Of a DNA stretch of 32,388 bases, positions 23,236-32,388 are shown one piece after another. This stretch comes from an uncultured Alphaproteobacteria bacterium. Its GTDB lineage: Bacteria; Pseudomonadota; Alphaproteobacteria; RF32; CAG-239. Each line of letters starts with the position of its first letter. Position 1 is the stretch's first letter. Location: assembly GCA_944391405.1 (NCBI GenBank), contig CALXTN010000017.1, forward strand, positions 1 to 32,388, in the 5' to 3' direction. Position numbers and translations under genes: made by a program. The notes under the pieces were generated by a model that was not told the origin of the DNA, did not search any database, and saw only the letters and a program-made list of their open reading frames with translations.

Positions 23236-26200
23236 ATGAAGGAATCTTATACGAGCAAGAAACGTGTAAGAAAAAATTTTGGACGTATTGATGCCGTTAT
23301 TGATATGCCCAGCTTAATTGAGGTGCAAACCGGTTCTTATAACAGCTTTATCAACAACGTTGATATGTATGGCAATCATTGTGAATTCGGTTTGGAAGAA
23401 GTTTTTAAATCTATTTTCCCTATTCGTGATTTTTCCGGAAACGGGGTGCTCGAGTTTGTTAAATACGAACTCGCTCAGCCGAAGTATGATGTTGAAGAAT
23501 GCATGAAGCGTGACTTGACATACGCCGCTCCGGTTAAAGCAACACTCCGCTTGGTGGTGTTTGATGTTGATGAAGCAACAGGTGCTAAATCCGTTCACGA
23601 TATTAAAGAACAAGATGTGTTTATGGGCGATATTCCGTTGATGACTGAAAAAGGTACCTTCATCGTTAACGGTACGGAACGTGTTGTCGTTTCTCAGATG
23701 CACAGAAGCCCTGGTGTGTTCTTTGATGATGATAAAGGTAAAACCGTTGCTTCCGGTAAAAAATTGTTTGCCGCTCGTATTATTCCATACCGCGGTTCTT
23801 GGCTCGATTTTGAATTTGATGCCAAAGATTTAGTTTATGCGCGTATCGACCGCCGTAGAAAATTGCCGGTTACAACAATCTTCTATTCCCTCTATTCTAA
23901 AGAAACAGAAGAGAAAATCGCTGAACTCAAAAAACAAGGCAAACGTATTGATCCTTCTGAAATTGAGGGTATGAGCAAAGAAGAAATCCTTGCTTACTTC
24001 TATGATGTTGATCATCTGGAAAAAATGAAGAAAGGTTGGAAGGTTGCTTTTGATCCGGCTCGCGTTAAAGGTGTTAAATTCCCATTTGACCTTGTTGATG
24101 CAGATACAAATAAAGTTGTTTGGGAAAAGGATAAGAAATTAACCGTTCGCTCTGCGCAAAAATTGGTTGATAAAGGTTTGAAGAGCTTTTTGGTTGATGA
24201 TGATTATCTTTATGGTAAATTCTTGGCGAAAGCTCTCGTTATCGCTAAAACCGGCGAAGTTCTTGCCGATGCCGGTGCTGAGCTTAATGAAGAACTCTTA
24301 AACAAAATTAACGAAGCAAAAATTAAAGAGTTGGATTTGCTCTATATCGATAATGTTAATGTTGGTCCTTATATCCGCAATACTTTGGAAGCTGACCGCA
24401 ATACAAACCGTGAAGAAGCTTTGGCTGATATCTTTAAAGTTATGCGTCCGGGTGAACCGGTTACTTTGGAAGCTTCTGAAGCCGTATTCAGAATGTTGTT
24501 CTTTGATGAGGAAAGATATGATCTTTCTTCCGTTGGTCGTGTAAAGATGAATTCTGCTTTGGATATTCCTTTCTCCGAAGCTCCGGATACACTCAAAATC
24601 TTGCGTAAAGACGATATTCTTCGCGTGGTTAAACACATGGTTGAACTACGTGACGGTAAAGGCGAAGTTGATGATATTGACCACTTGGGTAACCGTCGTG
24701 TTCGTTCTGTTGGTGAATTGATGGAAAACCAATACCGCATGGGCTTGCTCCGTATGGAAAGAGCTATTCGTGAAAAGATGAGCTCCGAAGTGCTTAATAA
24801 TATTAAACCGCAAGATTTGGTTAACGCTAAACCAATCGCTGCCGTACTTCGTGAATTCTTCGGTTCTTCTCAGTTGTCCCAATTTATGGATCAAGATAAC
24901 CCATTGTCTGAAGTTACTCACAAACGTCGTTTGTCTGCATTAGGTCCTGGTGGTTTGAGCCGTGATCGTGCCGGCTTTGAAGTCCGCGACGTGCACCCAA
25001 CTCACTATGGTCGTATCTGCCCGATTGAAACACCGGAAGGCCCGAACATCGGTTTGATTAACGCTTTGTCTACTTATGCTCGTATCAATAAATACGGCTT
25101 TATCGAATGCCCGTATCGTAAAGTTGTTGACGGCGTGGTTACTAATGATGTGGTTTACCTTTCCGCTGATGAAGAATCAAAGTATATTATGGCGGAAGCT
25201 AACGCTAAAGTTAAGGAAGACGGTCATTTTGAAAATGATTTGATTACTTGCCGTAAAAACGGTGATGTTATCTTCGCTAAACCTGAAGAAATTAACTTTA
25301 TTGACGTTTCTCCGAAACAGCTCGTTTCTGTTGCCGCTGCTCTTATTCCTTTCTTGGAAAACGACGACGCTAACCGTGCATTGATGGGTTCAAACATGCA
25401 ACGCCAAGGTGTGCCGCTTATTCGTTCCGAAGCTCCGCTCGTTGGTACAGGTATGGAAGCAACTGTTGCTAAAGATTCCGGCGCTACATTGGTGGCTAAA
25501 TATGACGGTGAAGTGGTTGCTGTTGATGCAAACCGTATCGTTATTCGCAGCCATGACAACGAAAATGTTGCCGATATGGGTGTGGAAGTTTATCGTTTGG
25601 CAAAATTCCGCCGTTCTAACAAAGATACTTGTATTAACCAAATTCCTTTGGTTAAAGTTGGTGATCATATTCACGCCGGTGATATTATCGCTGATGGTCC
25701 TTGTACCGATATGGGCGAGTTGGCTTTGGGTAAAAACGTACTGGTTGCATTTATGCCTTGGAATGGTTTGAACTACGAAGACGCTATCTTGCTTTCTGAA
25801 CGTATTTCTCGTGACGACGTACTCACTTCTTTACACATTGAAGAATTTGAAGTTATGGCGCGTGATACTAAACTCGGTCAGGAAGAAATTACTCGTGATA
25901 TTCCAAACGTTGGTGAAGATGCTTTGCGTAATTTGGATGAGTCCGGTATTATTTATATCGGTGCCGAAGTTAAAGCCGGCGATATCTTGGTGGGTAAAGT
26001 TACTCCAAAAGGCGAGAGCGTTGTTACTCCGGAAGAGAAATTGCTCCGCGCTATCTTTGGTGAAAAAGCAAGCGATGTTCGTGATACTTCTTTACGCGCT
26101 CAACCGGGTATTGAAGGCGTGGTTGTTGATGTTCAAGTCTTTAATCGTCGCGGTGTTGAAAAAGATGAACGCGCTTTGGCGATTGAACAAGCTGAAATTT

Positions 26201-27420
26201 CTAAACTCGCTAAAGACCGCGATGATGAAATGAACATCGTTCGTAAAAGCTACAATCAACGCTTGAAGGAAATGCTCTTGGGGCTAACATTTGTTGACGC
26301 TCCGAAGGGGATTGCTAAGAAACTTGTTTTAACAGAAGAAGTTTTGAAGAACATTCCTGAATATCAACTCGGCAAAATCGTTATTAAAGACGAAGAGTTG
26401 ATGAGCAAAATTGAAGAATTTACAAATGCATTTAACGCTCGTTTGGAAAGAGTTCAAAAGCACTTTGAACAAAAAGTTGAAGAAGTTCAACGCGGTGATG
26501 ATTTGTTGCCGGGCGTTTTGAAACAAGTTAAAGTATTTATTGCGACAAAACGTAAAATGCAAACCGGTGATAAAATGGCCGGTCGTCACGGTAACAAAGG
26601 TACAGTTTCCCGCGTATTGCCGTTAGAGGATATGCCTTATATGGAAGATGGTACTCCGGTTGATATCGTGTTGAACCCGCTGGGTGTGCCTTCTCGTATG
26701 AATGTGGGACAAATTCTTGAAACTCACTTGGGTTGGGCTGCTAAAGAGCTTGGTAAACAACTTAACGAACTTTGCGAACAATATAAACGCGGTGAGAAAA
26801 CTATCGATGAATTGAACGCAAAACTTAAGGAAATTTATGGCGAAAAACAATATAATAAAGAAATCGCTACTTTGACCGAACCTGAAAAATTGGAAATGGT
26901 TGGCAACCTTAAGAACGGTATCCCGATGGCTACGCCGGTATTTGACGGTGCTAACGGTGATGATATTAACCGCATGCTCAAGATGGCTGGACTTCCGACT
27001 TCCGGTCAAATCGACCTTTATGACGGTCGTACCGGTGAGAAGTTTGACCGTAAAGTTACAGTGGGCATTATCTATATGATTAAATTGCACCACATCGTTG
27101 ATGAAAAAATGCACGCTCGTTCCGTTGGTCCGTACAGCCTTGTTACTCAACAACCGCTGGGTGGTAAAGCTCAATTCGGTGGTCAACGTTTCGGTGAAAT
27201 GGAAGTTTGGGCTCTGCAAGCTTACGGTGCTGCTTATACACTGCAAGAAATGCTCACGGTTAAATCCGATGACGTTAACGGCAGAACTAAAGTTTATGAA
27301 GCTATCGTTCGCGGTGAAGACAGCTTTGAGTCCGGTATTCCGGAGAGCTTCAACGTTTTGGTTAAAGAAATCAAGTCTTTGTGCTTGAACGTTGAAATGT
27401 TAAACGAAGAACAAGCCTAA
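23236..27420 (+). CDS. rpoB: RNA polymerase subunit beta
   Basis: The beta subunit of bacterial RNA polymerase, forming one side of the active-site cleft. Its 1394 residues and the N-terminus ([13 protein letters not shown], then [18 protein letters not shown]) fit proteobacterial RpoB. The rifampicin pocket [17 protein letters not shown] (543-559) and [20 protein letters not shown] follow. The main resistance positions are wild type: D552, H562 and S567, equal to E. coli 516, 526 and 531. Later conserved blocks include [31 protein letters not shown] and the C-terminal [25 protein letters not shown] lies before the ATG. rpoC follows after 23 bp. The codon use, rich in GGT, GTT and CGT, is that of a highly expressed gene. 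Confidence 0.98.
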   Translation: MKESYTSKKRVRKNFGRIDAVIDMPSLIEVQTGSYNSFINNVDMYGNHCEFGLEEVFKSIFPIRDFSGNGVLEFVKYELAQPKYDVEECMKRDLTYAAPVKATLRLVVFDVDEATGAKSVHDIKEQDVFMGDIPLMTEKGTFIVNGTERVVVSQMHRSPGVFFDDDKGKTVASGKKLFAARIIPYRGSWLDFEFDAKDLVYARIDRRRKLPVTTIFYSLYSKETEEKIAELKKQGKRIDPSEIEGMSKEEILAYFYDVDHLEKMKKGWKVAFDPARVKGVKFPFDLVDADTNKVVWEKDKKLTVRSAQKLVDKGLKSFLVDDDYLYGKFLAKALVIAKTGEVLADAGAELNEELLNKINEAKIKELDLLYIDNVNVGPYIRNTLEADRNTNREEALADIFKVMRPGEPVTLEASEAVFRMLFFDEERYDLSSVGRVKMNSALDIPFSEAPDTLKILRKDDILRVVKHMVELRDGKGEVDDIDHLGNRRVRSVGELMENQYRMGLLRMERAIREKMSSEVLNNIKPQDLVNAKPIAAVLREFFGSSQLSQFMDQDNPLSEVTHKRRLSALGPGGLSRDRAGFEVRDVHPTHYGRICPIETPEGPNIGLINALSTYARINKYGFIECPYRKVVDGVVTNDVVYLSADEESKYIMAEANAKVKEDGHFENDLITCRKNGDVIFAKPEEINFIDVSPKQLVSVAAALIPFLENDDANRALMGSNMQRQGVPLIRSEAPLVGTGMEATVAKDSGATLVAKYDGEVVAVDANRIVIRSHDNENVADMGVEVYRLAKFRRSNKDTCINQIPLVKVGDHIHAGDIIADGPCTDMGELALGKNVLVAFMPWNGLNYEDAILLSERISRDDVLTSLHIEEFEVMARDTKLGQEEITRDIPNVGEDALRNLDESGIIYIGAEVKAGDILVGKVTPKGESVVTPEEKLLRAIFGEKASDVRDTSLRAQPGIEGVVVDVQVFNRRGVEKDERALAIEQAEISKLAKDRDDEMNIVRKSYNQRLKEMLLGLTFVDAPKGIAKKLVLTEEVLKNIPEYQLGKIVIKDEELMSKIEEFTNAFNARLERVQKHFEQKVEEVQRGDDLLPGVLKQVKVFIATKRKMQTGDKMAGRHGNKGTVSRVLPLEDMPYMEDGTPVDIVLNPLGVPSRMNVGQILETHLGWAAKELGKQLNELCEQYKRGEKTIDELNAKLKEIYGEKQYNKEIATLTEPEKLEMVGNLKNGIPMATPVFDGANGDDINRMLKMAGLPTSGQIDLYDGRTGEKFDRKVTVGIIYMIKLHHIVDEKMHARSVGPYSLVTQQPLGGKAQFGGQRFGEMEVWALQAYGAAYTLQEMLTVKSDDVNGRTKVYEAIVRGEDSFESGIPESFNVLVKEIKSLCLNVEMLNEEQA

Positions 27421-27443
27421 GTGATAAAAGGAGTTTTACAAAT

Positions 27444-30400
27444 ATGAACGATATTATGAATTTTTTTGGTCAACAGGCTGTATCTGAGTCTTTTGATGAA
27501 ATTAAAATCTCCATCGCTTCTCCTGAACAAATCCGTTCTTGGTCTTACGGTGAAGTTAAAAAACCGGAAACCATTAACTATCGTACGTTCAAACCGGAAC
27601 GCGACGGCCTTTTCTGCGCACGCATCTTTGGTCCTGTTAAAGACTATGAATGCTTGTGCGGTAAATATAAAAGAATGAAATATCGCGGTATCGTTTGCGA
27701 AAAGTGCGGTGTGGAAGTTACTCTTTCTAAAGTACGTCGTGAACGTATGGGCCATATCGAATTGGCTGCACCGGTTGCTCACATTTGGTTCTTGAAATCG
27801 CTTCCGAGCCGTATTTCTATGATTACCGATATTCCAATGAAACAGTTGGAACGTGTTCTCTATTTCGAGAGCTACATCGTTATCGAACCGGGGTTGACCG
27901 ATTTGAAACTTTATCAGCTTTTGACTGAAGATGAATATCAGGAAAAATTGGATGAATTCGGTGAAGACGCTTTCAAGGCAGGTATCGGTGCGGAAGCTAT
28001 TAAGGAAATCTTGGCTAATATCGATTTGGAGGCTGAGAGAAAAGCTCTTCGTGAAGAGTTGAGTGATTCCGTTTCTGAAGCTAAACGTAAAAAAGTGGTT
28101 AAACGTTTGAAAATTATTGAAGCGTTTATTGATTCCAATACTAAACCTGAATGGATGATTTTGGATGTGTTGCCGGTTATTCCGCCGGAGTTGCGTCCTC
28201 TCGTTCCGTTGGATGGTGGTCGTTTTGCTACTTCTGACTTGAACGATTTGTATCGTCGTGTTATTAACCGTAACAATCGTTTGAAACGCTTAATCGAATT
28301 GCACGCTCCAGACATCATTATCCGCAACGAAAAGAGAATGTTGCAAGAGTCTGTTGACGCTTTGTTTGATAATGGTCGTCGTGCTCGCGCTATCACTGGT
28401 ACGAATAAACGTCCTTTGAAATCTTTGTCTGATATGCTTAAAGGTAAACAAGGTCGTTTCCGTCAGAACTTGTTAGGTAAACGTGTTGACTATTCCGGTC
28501 GTTCCGTTATTACCGTTGGTCCGCAACTTAAACTTCACCAATGCGGTTTGCCGAAGAAAATGGCTTTGGAATTGTTCAAACCTTTCGTTTATGCAAAACT
28601 CGAACTCTATGGTTTGGCTACTACTATTAAAGCTGCTAAACGTATGGTTGAAAAAGAAAGAGTTGAAGTTTGGGATATCTTGGAAGAAGTTATTCGTGAA
28701 CACCCAGTGCTCTTAAACCGTGCGCCGACATTGCACCGCTTGGGTATTCAAGCATTCGAACCGGTTTTGGTTGAAGGTAAAGCTATTCACTTGCACCCAC
28801 TCGTTTGTACAGCGTTTAACGCCGACTTCGATGGTGACCAAATGGCTGTTCACGTTCCGCTTTCTATCGAAGCTCAACTTGAAGCTCGCGTTTTGATGAT
28901 GTCTACTAACAACATCTTGGCTCCGGCTTCCGGTAAACCGATTATCGTGCCTTCTCAAGACATGGTGTTGGGTATTTACTACCTTTCTTATGAGGCTGAA
29001 GGTGTTACAGGTGAAGGCAGCATCTATTCTGATGTGAATGAAGTTATGCTTGCTTTGAATGCTAAAGCTGTTGACTTGCATGCTAAAATTAAATGCCGTA
29101 TGCACTACGTTAACGATAAAGGCGAACGCGTTTATGGCTTGTTGGAAACAACTCCGGGACGTATCATTATTTCCGATATCTTGCCGGATAATGAAAAAAT
29201 CTCTATCTCTTTGGTTAACAGATTGCTTCGTAAGAAGGAAATCGGTGAAATCATTGATACCGTATATCGTTACTGCGGACAAAAAGAAACCTGCATCATG
29301 GTTGATAAAATTATGACTTTAGGTTTTGAAAACGCTTGTAAGGCTGGTATTTCCTTCGGTAAAGACGACTTGATTGTTCCGGATGCAAAGAAGAAATTGA
29401 TTGCCGAAACTTCTAAACAGGTTAAAGAATTTGAACAACAGTATCAGAACGGTTTGATTACTAAAGGTGAAAAATACAATAAGGTTATCGATATCTGGGC
29501 TGCTTGCGACTATAAATTAACCGAAGAAATGATGAAGGGTATTTCTAAAATTGACCACGGTTATATGAACTCCGTCTTCATGATGGCTGATTCCGGTGCG
29601 CGTGGTTCTAAAGCCCAAATGAAACAATTGGCCGGTATGCGTGGCTTGATGGCTAAACCGAACGGCGCGATTATTGAACAACCGATTATCTCAAACTTTA
29701 AAGAAGGTTTGACCGTGTCTGAGTACTTTAGCTCTACACACGGTGCACGTAAAGGTTTGTCCGATACCGCTTTGAAAACCGCTAACTCCGGTTACTTGAC
29801 ACGTCGTTTGGTTGACGTTGCTCAAGACGTTGTTATTACCGAAACTAACTGCGGTACGGAACGTGGTATTATTGTTCGTCCGGTGGTTGATGGCGGTAAC
29901 GTTATTGCTACAATCGGTGAACGTATCCTCGGTCGTACGGCTCAAGAAGATATTCTTAACCCAGAAAACGGCGAAGTTTTGGTTAAGAAAGGTAAATTGA
30001 TTGACGAAAACGACGTTGAAAAGGTTGAAAAAGCCGGTGTTGAACAAGTTAAGATTCGTTCTGTTCTCACTTGCGAAAGCGAACACGGTGTTTGCGCTGC
30101 TTGTTATGGTCGTGACTTGGCTCGTGGTACTCCGGTTAACGTTGGTGAAGCTGTGGGCGTTATCGCCGCTCAGTCCATCGGTGAACCTGGTACACAGCTT
30201 ACCCTCCGTACATTCCACGTCGGAGGTACCGCTTCAGGTACGGCTACCGAAAGTTCCATCAGCTCCAAATACGACGGCAAACTGGAATTCGAGGAGCTCA
30301 GGACTATCGAAAGGGTCAATGCCGACGGCAGCAAGAGCGATGTGGTTGTCAGCCGTACCACCGAAGTGCGCATAGTGGACGAGAATACCGGTATAACCTT

Positions 30401-31664
30401 CTCCCAGTACGATGTGCCATACGGTTCCGTACTCTACAAGAAGGATGGGGACAAGGTGGTGAAAGGAGACCTCACCTGCGAATGGGATGCATACAACGCA
30501 ATCACCATCATCGAGACTGCCGGAAAGGCACGTTTCGACAGCATGATAGACGGTGTCACATTCCGCGAGGAAATGGCAGATGAATATTCCCTCAACAGGG
30601 ACAAGGTCGTCATTGAATCAAGGGACAAGACCAAGAACCCGTCCATCAGTATCGTGGATGAGAACGGGGAAATCAAGAAACAGTACAACCTCCCTGTCGG
30701 AGCCCATATCATGGTAAATGACGGCGACGACGTGAAGGTCGGGGACATAATCATCAAGATCCCGCGTGCCATCGGTAAATCAAGCGATATCACAGGAGGT
30801 CTTCCTCGTGTCACCGAGCTGTTCGAGGCCCGTAACCCGTCGAACCCTGCCATCGTATCCGAGATCAACGGAGAAGTCGTCATGGGCAAGATCAAGAGAG
30901 GTAACCGCGAGATTATCATCAAGAACAAGTCAGGTCAGGAGAAACGCTACCTCGTTCCTCTTACCAAGCAGATACTTGTCCAGGAGAATGATTACGTCAA
31001 GGCAGGAATGAGCCTTTCCGACGGAGCTGTCTCCCCTACCGATATCCTCAATATCCTCGGTCCTATCAAGGTTCAGGAATACATTGTCAATGAGATCCAG
31101 GAAGTCTACCGCCTCCAGGGTGTGAAGATCAACGACAAACATTTCGAGATCATTGTCCGCCAGATGATGAGGAAGGTGCAGATCAACGACCCGGGAGACA
31201 CAGAATTCCTTCAGGAGGAACTCGTGGACAAATGGCAGTTCATGGACACCAATGACAGGATCTACGGCAAGTACTATGTCACGGATCCGGGCGATTCCGA
31301 GAAATATGAGGAAGGGGACATTATCTCTGCCCGCGACATGAGGAGCGAGAATTCGTCACTCGAAAGACAGGGCCTCAGGATGATGGTTCTCCGCGAGGCC
31401 AAACCTGCGACCGCAAGCCAGGTACTCCAGGGTATCACAAGGGCAGCGCTGAAGACCAACAGCTTCATCTCCGCCGCTTCATTCCAGGAAACCACCAAGG
31501 TGCTCAGCGAGGCTGCAATCCGCGGCCGCGTAGACACTCTCGAAGGTCTGAAGGAAAATGTGATCTGTGGTCACGCAATCCCTGCCGGAACAGGCCAGAA
31601 AGAGTTCCAGGAAATCCTGGTCGCTCCTATGGAAGAATACCAGAAAGCTATGTCAGACCTTTAG
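27444..31664 (+). CDS. rpoC: RNA polymerase subunit beta', inter-phylum chimera
   Basis: A continuous 1406-codon frame for beta'. The first part is normal and continues the rpoB style: zinc ribbon C70, C72, C85, C88; catalytic [10 protein letters not shown] with D461, D463, D465; second zinc site C803, C877, C884, C887. Around residues 903-928, in the trigger-loop N-helix [16 protein letters not shown] (catalytic His 925), codon use and family change at once. The remainder ([48 protein letters not shown]) is Bacteroidetes-type RpoC with GC-rich third positions. The open frame survives because the join falls in a near-universal sequence. A join between two genomes during assembly is by far the likeliest cause. 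A real recombinant RNA polymerase is improbable. AAGGAG precedes the ATG. Confidence 0.9.
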   Translation: MNDIMNFFGQQAVSESFDEIKISIASPEQIRSWSYGEVKKPETINYRTFKPERDGLFCARIFGPVKDYECLCGKYKRMKYRGIVCEKCGVEVTLSKVRRERMGHIELAAPVAHIWFLKSLPSRISMITDIPMKQLERVLYFESYIVIEPGLTDLKLYQLLTEDEYQEKLDEFGEDAFKAGIGAEAIKEILANIDLEAERKALREELSDSVSEAKRKKVVKRLKIIEAFIDSNTKPEWMILDVLPVIPPELRPLVPLDGGRFATSDLNDLYRRVINRNNRLKRLIELHAPDIIIRNEKRMLQESVDALFDNGRRARAITGTNKRPLKSLSDMLKGKQGRFRQNLLGKRVDYSGRSVITVGPQLKLHQCGLPKKMALELFKPFVYAKLELYGLATTIKAAKRMVEKERVEVWDILEEVIREHPVLLNRAPTLHRLGIQAFEPVLVEGKAIHLHPLVCTAFNADFDGDQMAVHVPLSIEAQLEARVLMMSTNNILAPASGKPIIVPSQDMVLGIYYLSYEAEGVTGEGSIYSDVNEVMLALNAKAVDLHAKIKCRMHYVNDKGERVYGLLETTPGRIIISDILPDNEKISISLVNRLLRKKEIGEIIDTVYRYCGQKETCIMVDKIMTLGFENACKAGISFGKDDLIVPDAKKKLIAETSKQVKEFEQQYQNGLITKGEKYNKVIDIWAACDYKLTEEMMKGISKIDHGYMNSVFMMADSGARGSKAQMKQLAGMRGLMAKPNGAIIEQPIISNFKEGLTVSEYFSSTHGARKGLSDTALKTANSGYLTRRLVDVAQDVVITETNCGTERGIIVRPVVDGGNVIATIGERILGRTAQEDILNPENGEVLVKKGKLIDENDVEKVEKAGVEQVKIRSVLTCESEHGVCAACYGRDLARGTPVNVGEAVGVIAAQSIGEPGTQLTLRTFHVGGTASGTATESSISSKYDGKLEFEELRTIERVNADGSKSDVVVSRTTEVRIVDENTGITFSQYDVPYGSVLYKKDGDKVVKGDLTCEWDAYNAITIIETAGKARFDSMIDGVTFREEMADEYSLNRDKVVIESRDKTKNPSISIVDENGEIKKQYNLPVGAHIMVNDGDDVKVGDIIIKIPRAIGKSSDITGGLPRVTELFEARNPSNPAIVSEINGEVVMGKIKRGNREIIIKNKSGQEKRYLVPLTKQILVQENDYVKAGMSLSDGAVSPTDILNILGPIKVQEYIVNEIQEVYRLQGVKINDKHFEIIVRQMMRKVQINDPGDTEFLQEELVDKWQFMDTNDRIYGKYYVTDPGDSEKYEEGDIISARDMRSENSSLERQGLRMMVLREAKPATASQVLQGITRAALKTNSFISAASFQETTKVLSEAAIRGRVDTLEGLKENVICGHAIPAGTGQKEFQEILVAPMEEYQKAMSDL
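30150..30225. other. probable assembly junction within rpoC
   Basis: Upstream codons favour GTT, GGT, GAA and TTG. Downstream codons favour ATC, AAG, GGA and CTC. Both genomes would be expected to share nearly identical bases over the segment coding [14 protein letters not shown], enough for a k-mer or overlap bridge. The exact point cannot be set within this window. Confidence 0.8.
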
Positions 31665-31682
31665 TCCGGCATCCGCATAATC

Positions 31683-31719
31683 GAAAAAGAGGTGGCCGTC
31701 AAATGGCCGCCTCTTTTTC
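31683..31719. terminator. rpoC terminator (Bacteroidetes side)
   Basis: GAAAAAGAGG pairs with CCTCTTTTTC, continued inward by GGCC/GGCC around a 7-nt loop. It is symmetrical with A and T runs, so it could act on either strand. It lies 18 bp after the rpoC stop. Confidence 0.9.
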
Positions 31720-31950
31720 ATATTTCTACGTCCTGTATGCTGACAAGAGAGCGACTAACGGTTCCGTGCGTTACGTTCGATGCGAAAATCCTCATGTACG
31801 ACACAGTGACCTTCAGGCCGGCAGGGCGACTCAAGAAGGTACACTTCCGTTTCGTTTGAAATCCCTCCTTCTGAGCCCTTCGGGAAAAGACGATACGGAA
31901 AGCAATTGTGGGAGAATCGGAAATTTATATGTAAGTTTGCGGAAACATCA
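31720..31950. other. intergenic region with no supported gene
   Basis: A 40-codon frame at 31737-31859 (MLTRERLTVPCVTFDAK...) has GC-rich codons like its surroundings and could be a gene fragment, but nothing identifies it. A promoter-like TAAGTTTG lies at 31932-31939. Confidence 0.5.
31932..31939 (+). promoter_or_regulatory. Bacteroidetes-type -7 element
   Basis: TAAGTTTG matches the Bacteroidetes sigma factor -7 consensus TAnnTTTG, 11 bp before the ATG of the AAA-ATPase gene. The -33 TTTG partner is not convincing (a TTG lies 23 bp upstream). Confidence 0.4.
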
Positions 31951-32388
31951 ATGGTTATGGGAAAGCTTTATCCGGTAGGAATACAGAATTTCGAGAAGCT
32001 CCGTAACGGAGGATACTTCTATATCGACAAGACTGCGCTGGTATACAGACTTGTCACGACTGGCAGTTATTATTTCCTGAGCCGCCCGCGCCGGTTCGGA
32101 AAAAGTCTGTTGGTCAGCACTCTTGAAGCGTATTTCCAGGGAAAGAAAGAGCTGTTCGAAGGACTGGCTGTCTCGGAACTCGAAAAGGGATGGAAACAGT
32201 ATCCGGTCATCCACCTTGACCTCAACGCCAAGAAATTCGACGGTCCTGAAGATCTCATAAGGCTGATAGACCGTCAGCTGCTTGTATTGGAGGCGGAATA
32301 TGGAAAAGTAGAGACCGACGAGACAATAGACGACAGATTCGTCAGCCTGATCCGGAACATGTATGACAGGACGGGAGAGCGTGTAGTC
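31951..32388 (+). CDS. AAA-ATPase-like protein, N-terminal part
   Basis: The first 146 residues of a protein cut by the window end. It matches the predicted AAA-ATPase family common in Bacteroidetes, usually followed by a C-terminal PD-(D/E)XK nuclease-like domain (DUF1703), which would lie outside the window. Visible motifs are VGIQNFEKLRNGGYFYIDKT (9-28), the Walker-A-like SRPRRFGKSLLVSTL with K51, and YPVIHLDLN as the beta strand after it. The role of the family is unsettled: nuclease-linked ATPases of mobile or defence character have been suggested. ATG at 31951 or 31957 are both possible starts. Its codon use agrees with the second half of rpoC and not with the rest of the contig. Confidence 0.85.
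   Translation, partial: MVMGKLYPVGIQNFEKLRNGGYFYIDKTALVYRLVTTGSYYFLSRPRRFGKSLLVSTLEAYFQGKKELFEGLAVSELEKGWKQYPVIHLDLNAKKFDGPEDLIRLIDRQLLVLEAEYGKVETDETIDDRFVSLIRNMYDRTGERVV

Noticed and set aside
24853..24960. Rifampicin-resistance mutations in rpoB
   Set aside because: The positions equal to E. coli 516, 526 and 531 are D, H and S, as in sensitive enzymes.
23314..31142. Numerous long antisense frames in rpoB and rpoC
   Set aside because: They are shadows of highly biased codon use in the sense genes, without their own signals.
31703..31978. 91-codon frame after rpoC
   Set aside because: It begins within the terminator and overlaps the start of the ATPase gene in another frame, with no family resemblance.

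Overview
The window reads as a metagenomic contig. Positions 1 to about 30150 come from a low-GC alphaproteobacterium-like genome, probably uncultured and possibly gut-associated (inferred from gene content and proteobacterial RpoB, GyrA and ArgRS sequences). From about 30150-30225 to the end the DNA is of another kind: GC-rich codon third positions, a Bacteroidetes-type RpoC C-terminus, a TAnnTTTG promoter-like motif and a Bacteroidetes-style AAA-ATPase gene. The switch lies inside the rpoC reading frame, at one of the most conserved stretches of the gene (trigger-loop N-helix). The simplest reading is a chimeric assembly join. The end of this contig should not be taken as one genome without read-level checks.

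Layout: 332-2666 holds a three-gene phage-like replication module (replisome-organiser-like, G39P helicase-loader-like, DUF6456-like). 2811-5165 has a possible small gene and argS, both on the minus strand. 5166-5555 is a repeat-rich intergenic stretch with a 15-bp tandem repeat and a dispersed hairpin element. 5556-7454 holds a stand-alone EF-Tu domain 2/3-like protein and a pair of paralogous four-helix membrane proteins, each followed by its own terminator. 7518-11407, all minus strand, holds a GtrII-type glucosyltransferase and a compact operon TerB-like - rluB-like - rsmD. 11529-12422 has two convergent hypothetical genes. 12846-15671 is gyrA. 15672-16310 is a structured, repeat-rich intergenic region with a second copy of the dispersed element.

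16311-22555 is the most novel part. Four consecutive paralogous genes encode cytosolic-looking proteins with a shared N-terminal helical domain and leucine-rich or LRR-like solenoids. Two use LPxxLxxLxL repeats as in YopM/IpaH effectors. The other two use 41-residue bipartite cysteine-containing repeats. Each has its own sigma70-type promoter, and three of the four end in a basic [IL]FGK-x-x-R tail. The first and last genes share promoter, leader and protein architecture, so the cluster grew by duplication.

22556-23235 is a long rpoB leader with a good promoter, an 18-bp perfect palindrome and about five 35-bp degenerate repeats resembling an IS21-type terminus. rpoB (23236-27420) and rpoC (27444-31664) follow. 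No ribosomal protein genes precede rpoB, which is unusual. No rRNA, tRNA or CRISPR array was seen. Promoters with 17-bp spacers and strong intrinsic terminators frame most transcription units in the alphaproteobacterial part.
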